From positions 1 to 55,704 of the forward strand of contig NZ_RHOF01000025.1 of NCBI RefSeq assembly GCF_003946445.1: 55,704 bases of DNA. Reading direction: 5' to 3'. This document shows positions 23,829-32,038 of the stretch, piece by piece. The notes under the pieces were generated by a model, which worked only from the letters and a program-made list of their open reading frames with translations, did not search any database and had not been told where the DNA came from. The translations under genes and the position numbers were made by a program. Source of the DNA: Loigolactobacillus jiayinensis. Lineage in GTDB: Bacteria; Bacillota; Bacilli; Lactobacillales; Lactobacillaceae. The stretch's first letter is position 1. Every line of letters begins with the position of its first letter.

Positions 23829-26800
23829 TGCTTAGCCCCCTGTCTGCGAAATTTGAACGTTGAACTTGATTGACGGAATTGAACGGTGCCATTTGCTTAG
23901 AAAAAGAAGCACCGTCAAGCTTCAATTCTGTCTTCTTTTCAGCAAGACTTTGCAGCTTTTCGCCAATGCCGGTACCTGCAAACAAATTCATAAACGCTGC
24001 TATCATGTTTGACTGCTGTTGCATAAGTTCAGCTTGTTGTTGCTGTGATGCCTGGATCATTCTCGTTGTTTGGTTATTACTATCAACAATGCGGCTATCA
24101 TCCATTTGCACTACTTGCTGATTTAACTGAGTGGTTAAATTGCGTGCGTCCTGCAAGTAATCCGCATTTTCCGGAATGCCTCCAATACCATTGGCAAACT
24201 GTGGGATACCGCCCAGTAATCGATTAGTCTTTCCAGCTGGCACCACTTTGGTGTGCTTGGGTGCATTAAAAACAACGTTGCGCCCATGCGGCACAAATGT
24301 TTCACCAGTCGGAAATTGAACTAATTCACGAAACATTGGGCCTGCCTGGTCATTGACCATCATGGTCCCACCTTCGAAGTCGCTAGTACCGCCTTTCAAG
24401 TGTTTTTTAATAAATTCAGTAATATTTCGAGTGATCGTCGTTAGTGTCACAGTATGACTACGTCTCGCCGAAAATCCATCAACCGCACGGCTCGCACTGT
24501 GTGCAGGCCCCGAAGCATTATCCACCGCAGTAGCACGTTTTGCACCACCTGGTGACGTGCCACGGAAACGATCGATTGATCTTTTAGCCGTGCCGAAAGG
24601 CTGGGAAGTGTGATCAGAACCGTTAGCATTTTTTGTGCTACCAGGCGACGTGCCGCGAAATATATTAGTGCTTCTGGTGGCGGCACCTAGTGGCCTTGAG
24701 GTGTTATCTCGACCATTGGCTGTTTTTGTGCCACCGGGCGATGTGCTTTTGAAAGTCTTAGTTGAGCGAGTAGCTGATCCCATTGGTCCACTGGCACTAT
24801 CTTTGGCATTGGCCGTTTTTGTGCCACCGGGGCTGGTTTTGCTCCAACTCATAATGGTGCTGATTGCGCCTTGTACATCGCCTTTACCAACTTGTTTAGC
24901 GATTGCGGTCTGTTGCTTAGGAGTCAGCTTATTCCAACCGTTAAAAGTGTTTATAGCTTCTTGAACATCGCCTTGACCAATTTGTTGGGCAATTGAAGTT
25001 TTGACGTTTTGTGGTAAGCCATTCCAATTTTGGAAAGTTCCAATGGCCGCCCAAACTTGATCTGAGCCTCGTGTGTTTGCAATGGCCCATTGTTGAGCCG
25101 GTGTTAGCCCAGTCCACTGATTCATGGTATTGGTCAACGCTGTGATGTCGCCATTACCAATAGCCACTGCAACGGCTTGTTGAGTCTTTGGATCTAATCC
25201 ATTAAAAGTATTAATTCCACCGATCATTTCAAGCATCTGCGAGTTACCCAAAGCTTGAATACTAGCGGTTTTTTGGTCAGGCGTCATTGTTTGCCAAGCA
25301 TACAAGGTGTTTAACGATCTTGCAACTGATTCACTACCGATTTCATGTACAACGGCTTGTTTCTGTTCCAAACTCATGTTGTTCCATGATTCCAAGCCAC
25401 CCATGGCGGCAAACAATTCTTCTTTGCCTTTCGCGTGGGCAACGGCATTTTTTTCATCGGGGTCTAATTGATTCCAAAAACCTAACTGGTCTAATAACTC
25501 TGCCAGTTCCTTGCCACCTTTAGATTTGATTGCAGCAATCTGTTCTTTTGAAGGCAAGCTATTCCACAATTGATATTGGGTGAAAATGTCAGCTAATTCG
25601 TCCTTACCCTTGGCTTGGACAATTGCTTGCTTAGCTTGGATTGATAAATCATTCCATTTACCAGCATCGTTTAAAGCTTCCATGACCGGTTTTGATGCCT
25701 TATTGGTTACTAAAGCTTCTTGGTCATCAAATTCCAAATTATTCCACTGACCAGCATCAAAGATTGCCTGAGCAATTTCAGCTTTACTGTTAGACCGTAC
25801 AATCGCCTCTTTAGCTTCAAGGCTCATGCCATCCCATTGACCTTTAGCCATTAAAGCTTCCATTGCTGTTTCGCCAGCGTTAGTTTGGACTAAAGCCTTT
25901 TGTTGTTCCCAAGTGAGGTCGTTCCAATGACCGTTATCGATCATTGCTGCGCCAACTTCACCCTTAGTGTTTGAATTGATAAGAGCTGCTTGCTGTTCCC
26001 ATTTAATTTGGTCCCAAGTTCCATTGTCCTTCATCACGTTGTACATAGTTTCCGCAGAATTTGTACGAATCAGAGCTTTTTGTTGCGGCCAAGTCAAATT
26101 ATTCCACTTACCGTTTTGTAGGACAGCGGTGGCAATTAACTCTTTGGCGTTTGACGATAAATTAGCATGTTTCAAATCATACTTAATTTGTTTCCAACCC
26201 GATTCAGAGGCAACGGCTTTGGTGACTTCCTCTTGTGCATTAGTTTTTACTATTCCAGTTTTTTTATCCCAAACAAGATCATTCCAGTATTTCGCCGCTT
26301 TACTAGCTGTTTTACTCATATTGCCGGTTTCATTCGTTAAAACGCCACTAGATTCTTTCGCCGATTTACTTTGCTTTTTGATCTTGGCGGCGACCTTATC
26401 ATAAGACGACCCGACGGTTTGTAAGTCCTGGTCAATCTGTGCCGCACTTTCACCATTGGCTTTGCCGAGTTTATAGACTGACTCAGCCATGGTCTCGTTC
26501 TTTTTCTTGTGATCATCAGCCAGCTTGTTTAAAGCTTTGTGATAAGAGTCAGCCGAAATTTCACCAGACTTGTACATATCCGTTACAGTTTTTTTCTGTT
26601 TACCGTACAACATGTATTCTTTTTCAAAAGAACTTTGCAAAGCCGAAATAGCAGTGGAACGTTGCTGCTTAGTCATGTTGTTAATTTCACCGTTTAATGC
26701 CGCTAATACAGTTTTTTTCTGTTTACCCGTGATATTTAAAGTGGCTACTTCTTGCTGGTTCAATTTTTGCTGTGAATTAGCAATATAGGTATTTTCATCG

Positions 26801-29109
26801 TCAGTCAGTTTGCGATGTTCTTCGCCAGCTCGTTTAACGATATTATTGACATTAGTAGTCGTCTCCTTGGCGGAAGCGACAGTGTCGTTATTCTGCTTTT
26901 TTCGTGCTTCGGCTGATGCCGTAAGGGTAGCAGCCACAGAAGCAGGTAAAGATGCCAGATTTTTGTCGATCTTTTTATTAGTACTTTCAGCGTCCTTGCT
27001 GATCTGTGAGTACATATCGCTAAAAGCACCAGAAACTTTTTTAGCGGAGCCCTCAGAGTTGCTGCTCCAAGTTTCTAGAGCGGCCGAAGCGTTACCGCTA
27101 AACTCGCTCATTTTGCCGAGTGACTTATCGGCGGCAGCGCCAACATCAGTACCCCAACGAGACGTGCGATCAGCTGCAGCAACTGCTTGCTTACCCCAGC
27201 CTTCCCAGATGACGGCACCAACTGCGACAGCAGCACCTACACCTAATACAGTTGCACCTAGTGGTGTCAAGGCTGAGCCTAATACTCCAGCTCCTGTGCC
27301 ACCGGTCGTCAAAGCTTTGCCAAAAATCGTAAAGCCTTTAGCACCGCTAGTTGCCTTTGTACCAACACCTTCGGCAGCATTACCAAACAGCGATAACTGG
27401 TCCTTAGTGGTATTGCTGGCAGCACCTAAAACTCCTAAATCACTAGCCGCTGTTCTAGCGGCCTTTAATCCTGCTAGTTTAGCCGCTAGCTTAACAATTC
27501 CGGTTAACACCTTGCCAGAGCCAGTGGTCAAACGACCAAACACGGACAGCAGTGGTCCTGCAGCGGCCGCGCCCACGCCAAGCTTGACAATAAAGTCTTG
27601 CATCTTAGGACTGAGATTGCCAAAAGCGTCTGCCAGCTTGCCAAAAGTGTCCATACCCTTAACAATATATGGCATTAGCTTTTCGCCAAGTGTGATCGCG
27701 GTAACTTCAAACTGTTGCTGCAGTCGTTTCAAGCGTTCAGCTGGGGTCTTCATCATTTCCTCGGCGACACGCTTTGTCGCACCACCAGCGGCGTTAGTTT
27801 TATCCGTCAAGTTCTGTAACTTATCCGCACCAGCGCTGATTAAGGCATTCATTGACGTTTGATTTTCCTTGCCAAACGCGGTGGCGATTGCCTTATTTCG
27901 ATCGGCTTTGTCCCAACCTTTTGTGCCCTCAGTAATATCACGGATCAATTGCGGTAGATCTTTAGAGTCACGTTTTAACTCAGATGAGCTAATACCCATT
28001 TCATCAAATGCGCCCTTAGCGGCTCTGGTTGGTTTGACCAATGAGGTTAAAATCGACCGTAAACCAGTACCAGCTTTTTGACCCTCAATACCGCGATCAG
28101 ATAAGACACCGATAGCAGCGGCTGTTTGTTGCACGGACAAGCCCGCCGAAGCGGCAACTGGCCCAACATAGCTAAAGGCTTCGGACAAATCGCCAAAGCC
28201 AGAAGCTGTTGCGTTCGCAGCGTAAGTCAGTGAGTCAGTAACCATTTGCGTGTTCTTCATTGTGCCAGCCGTCGAGTTCGTTTTTAATCCAAACTGTTCG
28301 ACAATTGACGCCGTCGCGTTCATCACGGTACCCATGTCTTCGCCACTGGCTTTTGTCGCGTCTAAAATCGATGGCATTGATCCTAATACCTGATTAGTTG
28401 TAAAGCCACGCTTGACCAACTCAGACATGCCGTTATTAATTTGAGTCGTAGAAACCCCATATTGCACAGCCCATTTTTTCGAACTTTCTGCCATCTGATC
28501 TAACTGGGCGCGGTACTTAGCAGTAACAGCGCCACCGTTAGTTAGCAGTGGCCCCATCGCATCGATCTGACTGTTAAAGCTAATTGCGGCCTTACCAGCT
28601 GCAGCAAAACCTAAGGCAATTGGTGCGGTAACGCGTTTCGTCATCGTATCGCCAACGCTAGTCACAGAGCGGCCAACCTTAATTGCACCATTGCCCATGG
28701 TGTTCATGGCGCCAGTGACGCCAGTAGTTTGAACTTTTGCCTCAGCAGCAGCCCGCGCATTATCGATGTATTGCTTATTCAGAGCGGCAAGCTTAGCCGA
28801 AGCATTGTTAAATTGTGAGGCTAACTTGGCTGTTTGCGCCGATGGTTGCCCATCGACCAACGAATTTTTGTAAGCTTTGCCTAATTCGTTAACTTCGCCA
28901 CGTTGAGCCATAATTACTTTAGCCAAGCCAGACGACTTTGCCGAGAGTAGATCAAATTTGCCACCAGCTTGACCGATCACGGCCATGCTGGCTTTCATCT
29001 CGGCCATAGATGATCGTACGGCCTTACGAGCACCCTGTAGTCCTTTTCCAAGCCCGGCATCATCCAAGCCGAGCTCAATGACCATCCGGCCTAATGGTTC
29101 ATCTGCCAT
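23812..29109 (-). CDS. Tail tape measure protein with long repeat array
   Basis: 1765 aa; sets tail length and is threaded through the tube. Residues about 1-560 are helical and match the TP901-type tape measure core (QLDQMAESSKKWAVQYGVST, and later AAIGVLSDRGIEGQKAGTGL). Hydrophobic membrane-like segments lie near 510-525 and 610-640. From residue 940 to 1419 run sixteen units of exactly 30 aa, each with Trp (once Phe) at position 3 and usually a QQKA-like core. Residues 1425-1548 are four units of 31 aa beginning TSPG. The C-terminal region carries HLKGGTSDFEGGTMMVNDQAG. AAAGGAGG lies 8 nt before the ATG. No lytic domain was recognised. Confidence 0.92.
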   Translation of the reverse strand: MADEPLGRMVIELGLDDAGLGKGLQGARKAVRSSMAEMKASMAVIGQAGGKFDLLSAKSSGLAKVIMAQRGEVNELGKAYKNSLVDGQPSAQTAKLASQFNNASAKLAALNKQYIDNARAAAEAKVQTTGVTGAMNTMGNGAIKVGRSVTSVGDTMTKRVTAPIALGFAAAGKAAISFNSQIDAMGPLLTNGGAVTAKYRAQLDQMAESSKKWAVQYGVSTTQINNGMSELVKRGFTTNQVLGSMPSILDATKASGEDMGTVMNATASIVEQFGLKTNSTAGTMKNTQMVTDSLTYAANATASGFGDLSEAFSYVGPVAASAGLSVQQTAAAIGVLSDRGIEGQKAGTGLRSILTSLVKPTRAAKGAFDEMGISSSELKRDSKDLPQLIRDITEGTKGWDKADRNKAIATAFGKENQTSMNALISAGADKLQNLTDKTNAAGGATKRVAEEMMKTPAERLKRLQQQFEVTAITLGEKLMPYIVKGMDTFGKLADAFGNLSPKMQDFIVKLGVGAAAAGPLLSVFGRLTTGSGKVLTGIVKLAAKLAGLKAARTAASDLGVLGAASNTTKDQLSLFGNAAEGVGTKATSGAKGFTIFGKALTTGGTGAGVLGSALTPLGATVLGVGAAVAVGAVIWEGWGKQAVAAADRTSRWGTDVGAAADKSLGKMSEFSGNASAALETWSSNSEGSAKKVSGAFSDMYSQISKDAESTNKKIDKNLASLPASVAATLTASAEARKKQNNDTVASAKETTTNVNNIVKRAGEEHRKLTDDENTYIANSQQKLNQQEVATLNITGKQKKTVLAALNGEINNMTKQQRSTAISALQSSFEKEYMLYGKQKKTVTDMYKSGEISADSYHKALNKLADDHKKKNETMAESVYKLGKANGESAAQIDQDLQTVGSSYDKVAAKIKKQSKSAKESSGVLTNETGNMSKTASKAAKYWNDLVWDKKTGIVKTNAQEEVTKAVASESGWKQIKYDLKHANLSSNAKELIATAVLQNGKWNNLTWPQQKALIRTNSAETMYNVMKDNGTWDQIKWEQQAALINSNTKGEVGAAMIDNGHWNDLTWEQQKALVQTNAGETAMEALMAKGQWDGMSLEAKEAIVRSNSKAEIAQAIFDAGQWNNLEFDDQEALVTNKASKPVMEALNDAGKWNDLSIQAKQAIVQAKGKDELADIFTQYQLWNSLPSKEQIAAIKSKGGKELAELLDQLGFWNQLDPDEKNAVAHAKGKEELFAAMGGLESWNNMSLEQKQAVVHEIGSESVARSLNTLYAWQTMTPDQKTASIQALGNSQMLEMIGGINTFNGLDPKTQQAVAVAIGNGDITALTNTMNQWTGLTPAQQWAIANTRGSDQVWAAIGTFQNWNGLPQNVKTSIAQQIGQGDVQEAINTFNGWNKLTPKQQTAIAKQVGKGDVQGAISTIMSWSKTSPGGTKTANAKDSASGPMGSATRSTKTFKSTSPGGTKTANGRDNTSRPLGAATRSTNIFRGTSPGSTKNANGSDHTSQPFGTAKRSIDRFRGTSPGGAKRATAVDNASGPAHSASRAVDGFSARRSHTVTLTTITRNITEFIKKHLKGGTSDFEGGTMMVNDQAGPMFRELVQFPTGETFVPHGRNVVFNAPKHTKVVPAGKTNRLLGGIPQFANGIGGIPENADYLQDARNLTTQLNQQVVQMDDSRIVDSNNQTTRMIQASQQQQAELMQQQSNMIAAFMNLFAGTGIGEKLQSLAEKKTELKLDGASFSKQMAPFNSVNQVQRSNFADRGLSIDQSI
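24466..24837 (-). repeat. Four 31-aa repeats in the tape measure gene
   Basis: Units begin TSPGGTK or TSPGSTK and contain D..S.P.G.A.RS and a near-terminal aromatic residue. They are basic, Gly/Ser/Thr-rich and follow the 30-aa array after a five-residue joint. Period 93 bp. Confidence 0.85.
24853..26292 (-). repeat. Sixteen 30-aa repeats in the tape measure gene
   Basis: Sixteen consecutive units (90 bp each, 1440 bp) without a single insertion or deletion. Consensus is x-x-W-N-x-L-x-x-x-x-K/Q-x-A-I-V followed by a helix. Protein identity between units is modest, so the exact period is preserved by selection rather than by recent duplication. Confidence 0.9.
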
Positions 29110-29134
29110 TTATTTTTCCTCCTTTCTTTAAAAT

Positions 29135-29676
29135 TTAAATTGATTTAATAAAATCACCTAAATCCATTGGCTTTTGTTGCGATTTTTGTGGCACCGGACT
29201 GCCAGATTGCTCATTTTCATTGTCGCTGTCAATATCCATGCTGATCACTTTGATCAGAGTATCCCAATCAGTATCCAGCGCGTCATTGATCGAGTAACCA
29301 GGCATTCGCTTAACTATAGTGCTAATTAATCGGTAGATACTGTCTCTAGCGTCTCCAGGACTGACGGATCTACCGGATTCCAGTTTGGGCTATCAGCACC
29401 CGTCACTGCATTGATAATTTTTTGCAGTTCATCATCCATAGTCAGCGCGTTCATGCCGTCCCAAATCATATCTTCGGTGACACCTTTATTAGCAAATAGG
29501 TTAGCAACTAGGCGCACTTCTTCTTCATAAAACTGTTTCATATTGTATGTCGCCTTACGGGCGGCGGTGTCAAAATCTAAGAACTCAAGTCGTTTCCGTG
29601 CCGTGATGGTCGTTTGCACATAAGTTTTGGTTTTACCATTTTTGTCCTTAAGCTTTAACTCAATTCGTTTAGTCAA
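29135..29676 (-). CDS. Tail assembly chaperone gpGT (-1 frameshift product)
   Basis: Fusion of gpG with a -1 frame T extension. In the gpG frame the codons CCA AAC lie in C CCA AAC (29383-29389), a canonical slippery heptamer. After slipping back one base the frame stays open as PKLESGRSVSPGDARDSIYR, then IVKRMPGYSINDALDTDWDT and QQKPMDLGDFIKSI, ending TAA at 29135, just before the tape measure gene. The order gpG/gpGT between major tail and tape measure is universal in siphophages; gpGT loads the tape measure during assembly. The shift efficiency is unknown. Confidence 0.88.
29326..29676 (-). CDS. Tail assembly chaperone gpG
   Basis: 116 aa, unshifted product. Mostly helical (FYEEEVRLVANLFANKGVTE, then MIWDGMNALTMDDELQKII) after an N-terminal beta hairpin that resembles siphophage gpG proteins (RIELKLKDKNGKTKTYVQT). 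Starts at TTG with AAGGAGG 7 nt upstream. The slip site for the longer form lies 57 bases before its stop. Confidence 0.88.
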   Translation of the reverse strand: MTKRIELKLKDKNGKTKTYVQTTITARKRLEFLDFDTAARKATYNMKQFYEEEVRLVANLFANKGVTEDMIWDGMNALTMDDELQKIINAVTGADSPNWNPVDPSVLETLETVSTD

Positions 29677-29694
29677 AATAAATCCTCCTTATAT

Positions 29695-29728
29695 CAAAAA
29701 AGCGAGGCGGAGCTATCCCCATCCTCGC
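29695..29728 (-). terminator. Terminator after the major tail protein
   Basis: GCGAGG pairs with CCTCGC and is followed by six T on the minus strand. It is inside the late operon, so it probably attenuates transcription, keeping the chaperone and tape measure below the major tail protein. Confidence 0.7.
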
Positions 29729-29738
29729 AGTGGTTAGA

Positions 29739-30359
29739 TTATCCAGCTGGTTCTGGTGCTGGTGCTGGTGTGAACGTCTTATCATCAGGGTTTAAAACTT
29801 GGTCTGATAACTCCTTAATGACTGTTGCATCCGTGCCGACATATTTAGCAACAACTTGGCCATTTTGGTCGCCTTCGTGACCGGTAGACATCGCTGAATA
29901 AGTAAACGAGTCTGCCTCAGGCTCAAATGATTTGCTTACGTCCAAAGTATTGGCCGAAATTTTTTCTCGTGAGAACGTGCCTGAGAAAAAGCCGAGTAAA
30001 GCTGCTTCGCCTTGCATATTTTCAGACTCCATTAGAGCTGCGCAATATGGTGCTTCGGTGTTTTCACCAATATAAGCAATTTTACCTGGCTTGTAATAGC
30101 CCATAATGATGTCTAGTTGTTCTTCAATCATATCCAATATGCCAAAATCGACAGAAACGTCGCCAGTACCTTTGCGTGAAATATAATAAGCAATATTTGA
30201 GGCGGAAACTTTTGTTGGGTCTTTCGACAACCCAGAAATTTCTGCACTAACAGTACCGCCTTTATCCTTCTTACCTTCGATTACAATTGGTTCTGACAAT
30301 AAATCGCCATTGCTAGCAAATGGCTGAATCGTCAACCGCTTAAAGCCTACTAGAGTCAT
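29739..30359 (-). CDS. Major tail (tube) protein
   Basis: 206 aa, phi13/TP901-1-type major tail protein: N-terminal VGFKRLTIQPFASNGDL, then VSAEISGLSKDPTKVSASNI, GYYKPGKIAYIGENTEAPYCA and the EPEADSFTYSA segment near the C-terminus. It ends in a short Ala/Pro tail and no Ig-like domain. It polymerises into the tail tube. Position between the tail-completion gene and gpG fits. Confidence 0.9.
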   Translation of the reverse strand: MTLVGFKRLTIQPFASNGDLLSEPIVIEGKKDKGGTVSAEISGLSKDPTKVSASNIAYYISRKGTGDVSVDFGILDMIEEQLDIIMGYYKPGKIAYIGENTEAPYCAALMESENMQGEAALLGFFSGTFSREKISANTLDVSKSFEPEADSFTYSAMSTGHEGDQNGQVVAKYVGTDATVIKELSDQVLNPDDKTFTPAPAPEPAG

Positions 30360-30379
30360 ATCTATTTCCCCTTTTCATA

Positions 30380-30796
30380 TTAATAATCTATATCATAAAG
30401 ACGAGTGTTTCCACGGTAGCGCCTTGCATCCACAAAGCGGCTGGTTTCTGGGAAATACTCGTCTATTCCGTCATTTAACTGGCCGAAGCCAAGCTTAAAC
30501 ATTTCTTTTTTTATTTCATACTGCGCCTGCTTACAAGCTTTGCGATCTAGCGCCTCAACATTGATCTGGAACGTAAATTGTAGTGACAGCTCTTGATCAC
30601 TGCCAGAAGTAATCGGCACCGGCGGCTCCAGCGGCGTGATCACAATAAACAAATTGTCGTGATCAGCTGTAGCTGGATTGTCGTAATATTTAATCCTGTG
30701 TCTGCCATCATCAGCCAGTGATAAGTCTGCGATGGTCTGATTACTCAGTAACTGTGAGTAGATCGTGGTTAACATGTCTTTTAGTGGCTCACTCAT
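30380..30796 (-). CDS. Tail terminator-type protein (DUF806)
   Basis: 138 aa, DUF806-like protein occupying the tail-completion/terminator slot directly before the major tail gene. ISQLLSN-type helix followed by HDNLFIVITPLEPPVPITSG and a QFTFQINVEALDR strand pair; C-terminal RYRGNTRLYDIDY. Known to be needed for tail-head joining in related phages. Overlaps the previous gene by 4 bases (ATGA). Confidence 0.8.
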   Translation of the reverse strand: MSEPLKDMLTTIYSQLLSNQTIADLSLADDGRHRIKYYDNPATADHDNLFIVITPLEPPVPITSGSDQELSLQFTFQINVEALDRKACKQAQYEIKKEMFKLGFGQLNDGIDEYFPETSRFVDARRYRGNTRLYDIDY

Positions 30797-31206
30797 AGCA
30801 ACCGCTCCAATTCATGGCGTTCAAGCTGCTTAACCGCGTCCTTAGAGCTATCAAAAGCCCCCTGGATTTGGCCCATGCCGCGAGGACTATAACTGCGACC
30901 CCAGCGCGTGTAGCCAAATTCGTTTAGGTGGACTAACCGCCAACGTTGACCTGAGCCACTGCCAGACCAACCAATGCTGATTGATTTAACACCGCCACGT
31001 GTGCGAGCACTACCGGTAGTAATTTCGATCACTGTTTTACCAGTATCACGGTAGCTGGCTACCGCTTGTTTGAGTCTTACCGCCATTAAGCGCCCAGCAA
31101 TTCGTAGCGCATTGTTTTCAATTCGCGAAACGCGTCCTTTAGAAAACTTGGCTTCCAGTTTTGCAATAACTTCGTCCACACCAGTAATCTTTACTGTGCC
31201 ACTCAT
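30793..31206 (-). CDS. HK97 gp10-like tail completion protein
   Basis: 137 aa. VKITGVDEVIAKLEAKF at the N-terminus, helices rich in Lys and Ala, then RLVHLNEFGYTRWGRSYSPR and GAFDSSKDAVKQLERHEL, the HK97 gp10 pattern in which H.NEFG follows a beta strand. Overlaps the genes on both sides by 4 bases. Confidence 0.85.
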   Translation of the reverse strand: MSGTVKITGVDEVIAKLEAKFSKGRVSRIENNALRIAGRLMAVRLKQAVASYRDTGKTVIEITTGSARTRGGVKSISIGWSGSGSGQRWRLVHLNEFGYTRWGRSYSPRGMGQIQGAFDSSKDAVKQLERHELERLL

Positions 31207-31592
31207 TCGTCCACCCCCAATACTATTTTGACAAAACGATTGTCCTCAAAATCTGGTGCTACCTGTTTGATTTTCCAGGTAATTGGGCGACCATTTTTGT
31301 AATAGCGGCGATCATCAATCACAGCCATATGCTCAGCGCTTGGGTCGTACTCGCCAGCAGTGTCGCGGATTTTAATCGTGACGCCAAGTTTAGCGCCATG
31401 ACTAGTTAAATAGTCCTGGTCTTTTGCTGAGGGCGAATAGGCTAAGCCAAGGCATTCAAAAAGCAACTCCGTGCCTGATTCGCCCGGTTCAGGCCCATCA
31501 TTCGGAGCTGCTCCAATAAACCGTATTGGTGTTCGCAATTGTCCAGTATTTACTGCTATCTTTTTAAACTGGTACTGGGGTCGTTCCGCCAT
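31203..31592 (-). CDS. Head-tail joining protein
   Basis: About 129 aa, SPP1 gp16-like head closure protein (phage head-tail joining family): NTGQLRTPIRFIG, then FECLGLAYSPSAKDQDYL and YYKNGRPITWKIKQVAPDFE, a small beta barrel. The ATG at 31592 is 8 nt from GGAGG; two further in-frame ATG codons lie 3 and 18 bases upstream. It overlaps the end of the connector gene. Confidence 0.82.
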   Translation of the reverse strand: MAERPQYQFKKIAVNTGQLRTPIRFIGAAPNDGPEPGESGTELLFECLGLAYSPSAKDQDYLTSHGAKLGVTIKIRDTAGEYDPSAEHMAVIDDRRYYKNGRPITWKIKQVAPDFEDNRFVKIVLGVDE

Positions 31593-31887
31593 CATCGTCA
31601 CCTCCATCACTTGGCTCGTAATGCTGCAGTGATGCGGCTAATAAATCACTTAAAAAGTTTTGTTCAAAAAATTCAAGCTGATCGTTATAGGCATAGCGCG
31701 ATCGCTCCATAATCAGCTCAGCAATTAACGGCTCCGTTAAATCTTCACAATTAGTTAGCTGCTTAATTCTGGCTTGCGAAGCTGTTAAGCTTCGTGAAAG
31801 CTCTTCGTCTTCGCTTTTGTGAAAAATCTTCATACGCCGCTTAAAATCAGCCAGCAATTCGTGTGGTACGAAATCTTCATCTGCCAT
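31564..31887 (-). CDS. Head-tail connector (gp6-like)
   Basis: 107 aa, helical connector that docks beneath the portal: PHELLADFKRRMKIFHKSED, LSRSLTASQARIKQLTN and RSRYAYNDQLEFFEQNFLSD follow the HK97 gp6/DUF pattern with a terminal Asp/Gly-rich tail. Its ATG overlaps the stop of the capsid extension frame (TAATG). Confidence 0.82.
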   Translation of the reverse strand: MADEDFVPHELLADFKRRMKIFHKSEDEELSRSLTASQARIKQLTNCEDLTEPLIAELIMERSRYAYNDQLEFFEQNFLSDLLAASLQHYEPSDGGDDDGGTTPVPV

Positions 31888-32038
31888 TAATCCACCTCAT
31901 TTACAAGCGCCAAAAGGTCGGCTTTCAGGGTCACGCCGTTATAGTCAATGCTATTTGCGTCCAAGAAAGTTTTAATTTCAGCAATCGTATTTTTATCGGT
32001 TGGTTTCACAACCCCGTCGTTTTCAGACGGGGAAACTA
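31887..32038 (-). CDS. HeH/SAP-like frame after the capsid gene
   Basis: Minus-strand frame -1 relative to the capsid gene, encoding GIVSPSENDGVVKPTDKN, then TIAEIKTFLDANSIDYNG and KADLLALVNEVD. The last 40 residues look like the HeH/LEM or SAP-like helical extension found in many phage head proteins. There is no good ribosome binding site (a GTG at 32009 lies just after a hairpin), but the capsid gene ends at G GGG GAA TAG. Six bases past the GAA is a perfect 7-bp CCCCGTC/GACGGGG stem. A -1 frameshift fusion to the capsid is therefore plausible; a separate small gene is the alternative. Confidence 0.5.

Noticed and set aside
24853-26292. Regular 90-bp periodicity that might be read as a CRISPR-like or satellite array
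   Set aside because: The periodicity exists at protein level inside one long gene; DNA identity between units is low and there are no spacers.
26810-27862. A long rightward open frame (350 codons) inside the tape measure gene
   Set aside because: It is antisense to a clearly coding Ala/Lys-rich region; composition and lack of a ribosome binding site mark it as a shadow.
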